A program made the translations under genes and the position numbers. From positions 124,001 through 188,000 of the forward strand of contig ONDM01000007.1 of the NCBI GenBank assembly GCA_900316585.1: a stretch of DNA of 64,000 bases, written 5' to 3'. The notes under the pieces were generated by a model. That model searched no databases and had not been told where the DNA came from. It saw only the letters and a program-made list of their open reading frames with translations. This DNA is from an uncultured Prevotellaceae bacterium. GTDB lineage: Bacteria; Bacteroidota; Bacteroidia; Bacteroidales; Bacteroidaceae. Below, one piece after another: positions 60,686 through 64,000 of this stretch (position 1 is the stretch's first letter; each line of letters starts with the position of its first letter).

Positions 60686-63123
60686 GTATCATAAATGCAG
60701 AATTGACAGGCACCTCAGACCGGGTTATCAATTGGTTGTTGACTGACAGCCGGTCCCTGAGTTTCCCCGAAGACACTTTGTTTTTCGCAATCCATACGAC
60801 CAGAAACGATGGTCATCATTATATACCAGACTTGTATAAACGGGGGACCCGTGCCTTTGTAGTGGAGAAACTCCCAGAAGATATCGGCAACTATGCAGAT
60901 GCCTCTTTCCTGAAAGTGGAGAATTCATTGGAAGCACTTCAGAAATTAGCCTCTGCCTGCCGTGCTGAATTCCACATACCGGTGATAGGCATTACAGGCA
61001 GTAATGGAAAGACGATAGTCAAGGAATGGCTGAATCAGCTACTTTCTCCATTCTTACGTATAGTTCGTTCTCCTAGAAGCTACAATTCTCAAATAGGTGT
61101 GCCTCTTTCTGTATGGCTTTTAAACGGGCAGGCAGAATTAGGTGTTTTTGAGGCAGGCATCAGTGAATACGGAGAGATGGAGTCTTTGCAGAAGATAATT
61201 CAGCCTACCATCGGTGTCTTCACCAATCTGGGTACAGCGCATCAGGAAAATTTCACCTCCTTGGAAGAGAAGTGTATGGAAAAGCTAAAACTTTTCGAGG
61301 ATGTAGATGTGCTGATTTACAATGCTGATTCAGAGATAATCAGGAAATGCGTTCAGCTGAAGGGCTTGACTCAGGGACTTTCTTGGTCTAAAACGGATGC
61401 TTCTGCAGAGCTATATATACGGAAAATACGGAAAGTGGGGAATACCACGGAAGTAACCTATGTCTTTAAAGAGAGGGAATCTAGCATTGTCATACCTTTT
61501 ATTTCCGATGCTTCCATAGAAAATGTCATCCACTGTTTGGCAGTCTGTCTTTATCTACAGATTCCTGAGCCTTCCATCCAGGAAAGAATGAAAAAACTGG
61601 TGGCAGTTGCCATGCGTTTGGAAGTGGTTGAAGCTCAGAATGGCTGTGTGCTGATAAATGACAGTTATAATAGTGATATCCAGTCATTGGATATTGCACT
61701 GGACTTTATGAATCGGAGACCAGACTCTCATGGTAAAAGCTGTACCTTGATATTGAGTGATATTCTTCAGACAGGTCAGTCTGCTAAGCAACTTTACCGT
61801 CAGGTGGCTCATATGCTCCGCAGCAGAAATGTCAATCGTCTGATAGGAGTGGGACCGGAGATTTCCTCTTGCTCAGAATTGTTCCGTTGTGAACGACATT
61901 TCTTTGTCTCTACCGACAACCTTCTTGAGAGTCCATTACTGCAGACTCTTTCCAATGAGGTCATCTTGGTGAAAGGTGCCCGTCCATTCTGTTTTGAAAA
62001 GATAACAGAACGGTTGGAACTCAAAGTTCATGAAACCATTCTGGAAGTTAATTTGAATGCCTTAGTTGGAAATATCAACTATTATCGCAGTTTCATGAAA
62101 CCAGGCACAAAAATGGTATGCATGGTAAAGGCATCAGGTTATGGAACTGGTGCACTTGAGGTCTCCAAGACATTGCAGGATTGTGGAGTGGATTACCTGG
62201 CAGTGGCTGTTGCCGATGAGGGTGCTGACTTGAGAAAGAGTGGAATCACAGGAAACATCTTGATTATGAATCCAGAGATGACAAGCTTCAAGACTTTGTT
62301 TGAGTATAATCTAGAGCCAGAGGTCTATAGCTTTGGTTTGCTTGAAGCACTGATACAAGCCGCAGAAAAGGAAAGTGTAACCAATTTCCCGATTCACATC
62401 AAATTGGATACAGGCATGCATCGTCTAGGATTTGACCCCTATACGGATATCCCGAAACTTATAGATAGGCTCAGCCGGCAGAATGCAGTGACTCCTAAAA
62501 GCGTATTTTCACATTTTGTAGGGAGTGACAGCCCTGATTTTGACGAGTTTTCCACCCGTCAGTTTAAAATCTTTGATGAGGCTAGCACTGCTCTCCAGAA
62601 AGGTTTTCAACATAAAATTCTCCGTCATATCTGCAATTCCGCTGGTATAGAGCGATTCCCAGAACGCCATTTGGATATGGTTCGTTTGGGGTTGGGTATT
62701 TATGGAATCAATTCCATCAACAATAAGGTCATACATAATGTGGCGACTTTGAAAACCATCATTCTGCAGATTCATGATGTGCCGGCAGGAGATTCTATAG
62801 GCTATAGTAGGAGAACGGTCTTGGACCGCCCTTCAAGGATAGCAGCAATTCCTATAGGGTACGCAGATGGATTGAACCGTAAGTTGGGTAACCGAAACGG
62901 ATATTGTCTGGTCAATGGTTGTCAGGCATACTATGTGGGTAATATTTGTATGGATGTGTGCATGATAGACGTGACCGACATACCATGCAAGGAAGGGGAC
63001 ACCGTGGAAATCTTTGGCGACCATCTTCCTATCAGCAAGCTAAGCGACCGACTGGAAACAATCCCTTATGAAATACTCACTAGTGTCAGCAATCGCGTAA
63101 AGAGAGTTTATTACAAAGATTAG
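60658..63123 (+). CDS. MurF-alanine racemase fusion
   Basis: An 821-residue bifunctional protein. Residues ~1-455 are MurF (UDP-MurNAc-tripeptide:D-Ala-D-Ala ligase) with P-loop GITGSNGKT at 111-119 and Lys118; the third position is Ser rather than the common Thr. Residues ~460-821 are a fold-type III alanine racemase: the PLP lysine is Lys491 in VCMVKASGYGTGALEVSKTL, and SIGYSRRTVLDRPSRIAAIP, GYADGLNRKLGN and YVGNICMDVCMIDVTDIPCK match Alr. Joining the D-Ala source with the ligase that uses D-Ala-D-Ala is known in Bacteroidetes. It overlaps GSCFA by 28 nt and nadK by 4 nt (convergent). Confidence 0.94.
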   Translation: MQYNIGQIVSIINAELTGTSDRVINWLLTDSRSLSFPEDTLFFAIHTTRNDGHHYIPDLYKRGTRAFVVEKLPEDIGNYADASFLKVENSLEALQKLASACRAEFHIPVIGITGSNGKTIVKEWLNQLLSPFLRIVRSPRSYNSQIGVPLSVWLLNGQAELGVFEAGISEYGEMESLQKIIQPTIGVFTNLGTAHQENFTSLEEKCMEKLKLFEDVDVLIYNADSEIIRKCVQLKGLTQGLSWSKTDASAELYIRKIRKVGNTTEVTYVFKERESSIVIPFISDASIENVIHCLAVCLYLQIPEPSIQERMKKLVAVAMRLEVVEAQNGCVLINDSYNSDIQSLDIALDFMNRRPDSHGKSCTLILSDILQTGQSAKQLYRQVAHMLRSRNVNRLIGVGPEISSCSELFRCERHFFVSTDNLLESPLLQTLSNEVILVKGARPFCFEKITERLELKVHETILEVNLNALVGNINYYRSFMKPGTKMVCMVKASGYGTGALEVSKTLQDCGVDYLAVAVADEGADLRKSGITGNILIMNPEMTSFKTLFEYNLEPEVYSFGLLEALIQAAEKESVTNFPIHIKLDTGMHRLGFDPYTDIPKLIDRLSRQNAVTPKSVFSHFVGSDSPDFDEFSTRQFKIFDEASTALQKGFQHKILRHICNSAGIERFPERHLDMVRLGLGIYGINSINNKVIHNVATLKTIILQIHDVPAGDSIGYSRRTVLDRPSRIAAIPIGYADGLNRKLGNRNGYCLVNGCQAYYVGNICMDVCMIDVTDIPCKEGDTVEIFGDHLPISKLSDRLETIPYEILTSVSNRVKRVYYKD

Positions 63124-64000
63124 TCCCGGTTATCGGCACCCCACATCATCTTATGCCGTAATGTGTGGAAGAAGGTGCGGTTCTGTCTTTTGATGACATG
63201 AACCTTATAGTCGCCTTTTTTGATCTGCAGTTCTACATTCTCAGGATAGCTGTAGCTTCTACCATCGATGGCAACTAGATAATTGTGGCTTCTACTAGAG
63301 ACCTGTAACCGTATGGTGCAGTCATCACGAAGGACCACAGGTCTGATATTAAGACTATGAGATGCTACAGGAGTTATTTCAAAAGTGTTTGAAGTAGGTT
63401 CAAGGATAGGTCCACCTACGCTTAGGCTATAAGCTGTAGAGCCTGTAGGAGTAGCCACTACAATACCATCGGCTTGGTAAGTGACCAGATAGTTGTCGTT
63501 AATGCTAGTGCGGATGCTAATCATGGAAGAACTGTCATGTTTCAGGACAGCAACGTCATTTAGGGCAAAAGGATATCCATAACCGGGTATTTCCTCATTG
63601 GTTTCAGCATTAAAGAACTTGGTAGAAAGGACAGTTCTGTGCTCCACTTCATAGTTCCCTTCATAAAGGACATTTACCAAGGTCTCAGTCTCTTCAGGGG
63701 TTGTGTCGGTCAGAAAGCCAAGTCTTCCGATATTGATTCCTACGATGGGAATTTCTTTGTTTCCCACCTTGCTTGCAGCTTTGAGGAAAGTTCCATCACC
63801 ACCCATGCTGATGGCAATGTCTGCCTCGAAATTATCGTCAGAGATGATTCCTGCTGGTTTGAATTCCAGTTGCATCTTCTCGGTCAGAAACGCATAAAAC
63901 TCTTTTTCTATGTAAAGTTCAGCCATGCGTTCATCCAGCAGAGAAATAAGTTTCTGCACAGCTACAGATTTGCGAGGCTGGTAGATGTTTCCAAAGAGGG
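63120..64000 (-). CDS. nadK: NAD kinase, N-terminus beyond the window
   Basis: The minus-strand frame stays open past a GTG at 63959 to the window edge, and the extra residues LFGNIYQPRKSVA match the FGN-x-Y start of NadK, so the real start is outside. The visible 292 residues hold the diphosphate motif ISMGGDGTFLKAASKVG, GINIGRLGFLTD, NDVAVLKHDSSSM, PTGSTAYSLSVGGPIL and DGRSYSYPENVELQIK. It phosphorylates NAD to NADP. Its stop overlaps the murF-alr stop by 4 nt with no terminator between them. Confidence 0.95.
   Translation of the reverse strand, partial: LFGNIYQPRKSVAVQKLISLLDERMAELYIEKEFYAFLTEKMQLEFKPAGIISDDNFEADIAISMGGDGTFLKAASKVGNKEIPIVGINIGRLGFLTDTTPEETETLVNVLYEGNYEVEHRTVLSTKFFNAETNEEIPGYGYPFALNDVAVLKHDSSSMISIRTSINDNYLVTYQADGIVVATPTGSTAYSLSVGGPILEPTSNTFEITPVASHSLNIRPVVLRDDCTIRLQVSSRSHNYLVAIDGRSYSYPENVELQIKKGDYKVHVIKRQNRTFFHTLRHKMMWGADNRD

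Noticed and set aside
63120..63959. GTG 63959 as start of NAD kinase
   Set aside because: The frame continues with FGNIYQ-type residues that match the conserved NadK N-terminus, so the real start lies outside the window.

Overview
The window comes from a member of the Bacteroidota, order Bacteroidales, most likely a Prevotella- or Bacteroides-like anaerobe. The evidence is internal. Many genes are preceded by the Bacteroidetes promoter element TAnnTTTG, several with a TTTG box 19-21 nt upstream, and Shine-Dalgarno sequences are scarce. Family content fits too: MurF-alanine racemase fusion, DUF4290, DUF2027-Smr, GSCFA and HU-HIG-like proteins. Base composition is moderate and coding is dense, with many 1-4 nt overlaps. 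I see no phage, insertion sequence, CRISPR array, rRNA or tRNA. The window is mostly core chromosome with a few accessory islets.

Layout. 1-5.0 kb: end of an RND efflux operon (TolC-like channel, adaptor lipoprotein, pump, PII-like small protein). 5.0-8.9 kb: an SGNH-SGNH-MBOAT operon that looks like an envelope O-acylation system. 8.9-11 kb (minus): MATE exporter and cytidylate-kinase-like protein. 11-15.2 kb: secreted subtilase, exonuclease VII (xseA, xseB), ilvE. 15.2-17.1 kb: the least ordinary part, with a candidate ~450-nt structured RNA on the minus strand, four 22-bp tandem repeats, an HU-like DNA-binding protein and a secreted papain-like protease. 17.1-21.4 kb: sdaA, trmB, an Mrp-type ATPase and an AT-rich secreted beta-sandwich protein. 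21.4-25.9 kb: ABC exporter with a coiled-coil partner (minus), then a C4-dicarboxylate antiporter. 25.9-28.9 kb: rplM-rpsI and rpsB-tsf. 29-33.7 kb: FAH-family hydrolase and ispF, converging on the minus-strand operon yicC-gmk-nadD-MORN-menA. 33.7-39.6 kb: tsaB-DUF4290-rimM-dxr-rseP-hisS. 39.7-43.3 kb: groES-groEL and a PurF-like protein lacking the N-terminal cysteine. 43.3-46.1 kb (minus): queA-nudix-Smr. 46.3-50 kb: etfB-etfA-acyl-CoA dehydrogenase. 50-53.8 kb (minus): lone GH2 lipoprotein. 53.9-59.6 kb (minus): dxs-trkA-trkH-manA. 59.7-63.1 kb: GSCFA protein and MurF-Alr. The window ends inside nadK (minus).

Connections. Three MEP-pathway enzymes (dxs, dxr, ispF) and menA point to isoprenoid and menaquinone synthesis. 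The Dcu-type antiporter fits fumarate/succinate exchange in anaerobic fumarate respiration, and SdaA and IlvE handle amino acids. Ribosomal proteins, EF-Ts, RimM, TrmB, QueA, TsaB and HisS form a strong translation and RNA-modification component. Most transcription units are bounded by recognisable promoters and hairpin terminators, and these were used to choose start codons where several were possible.
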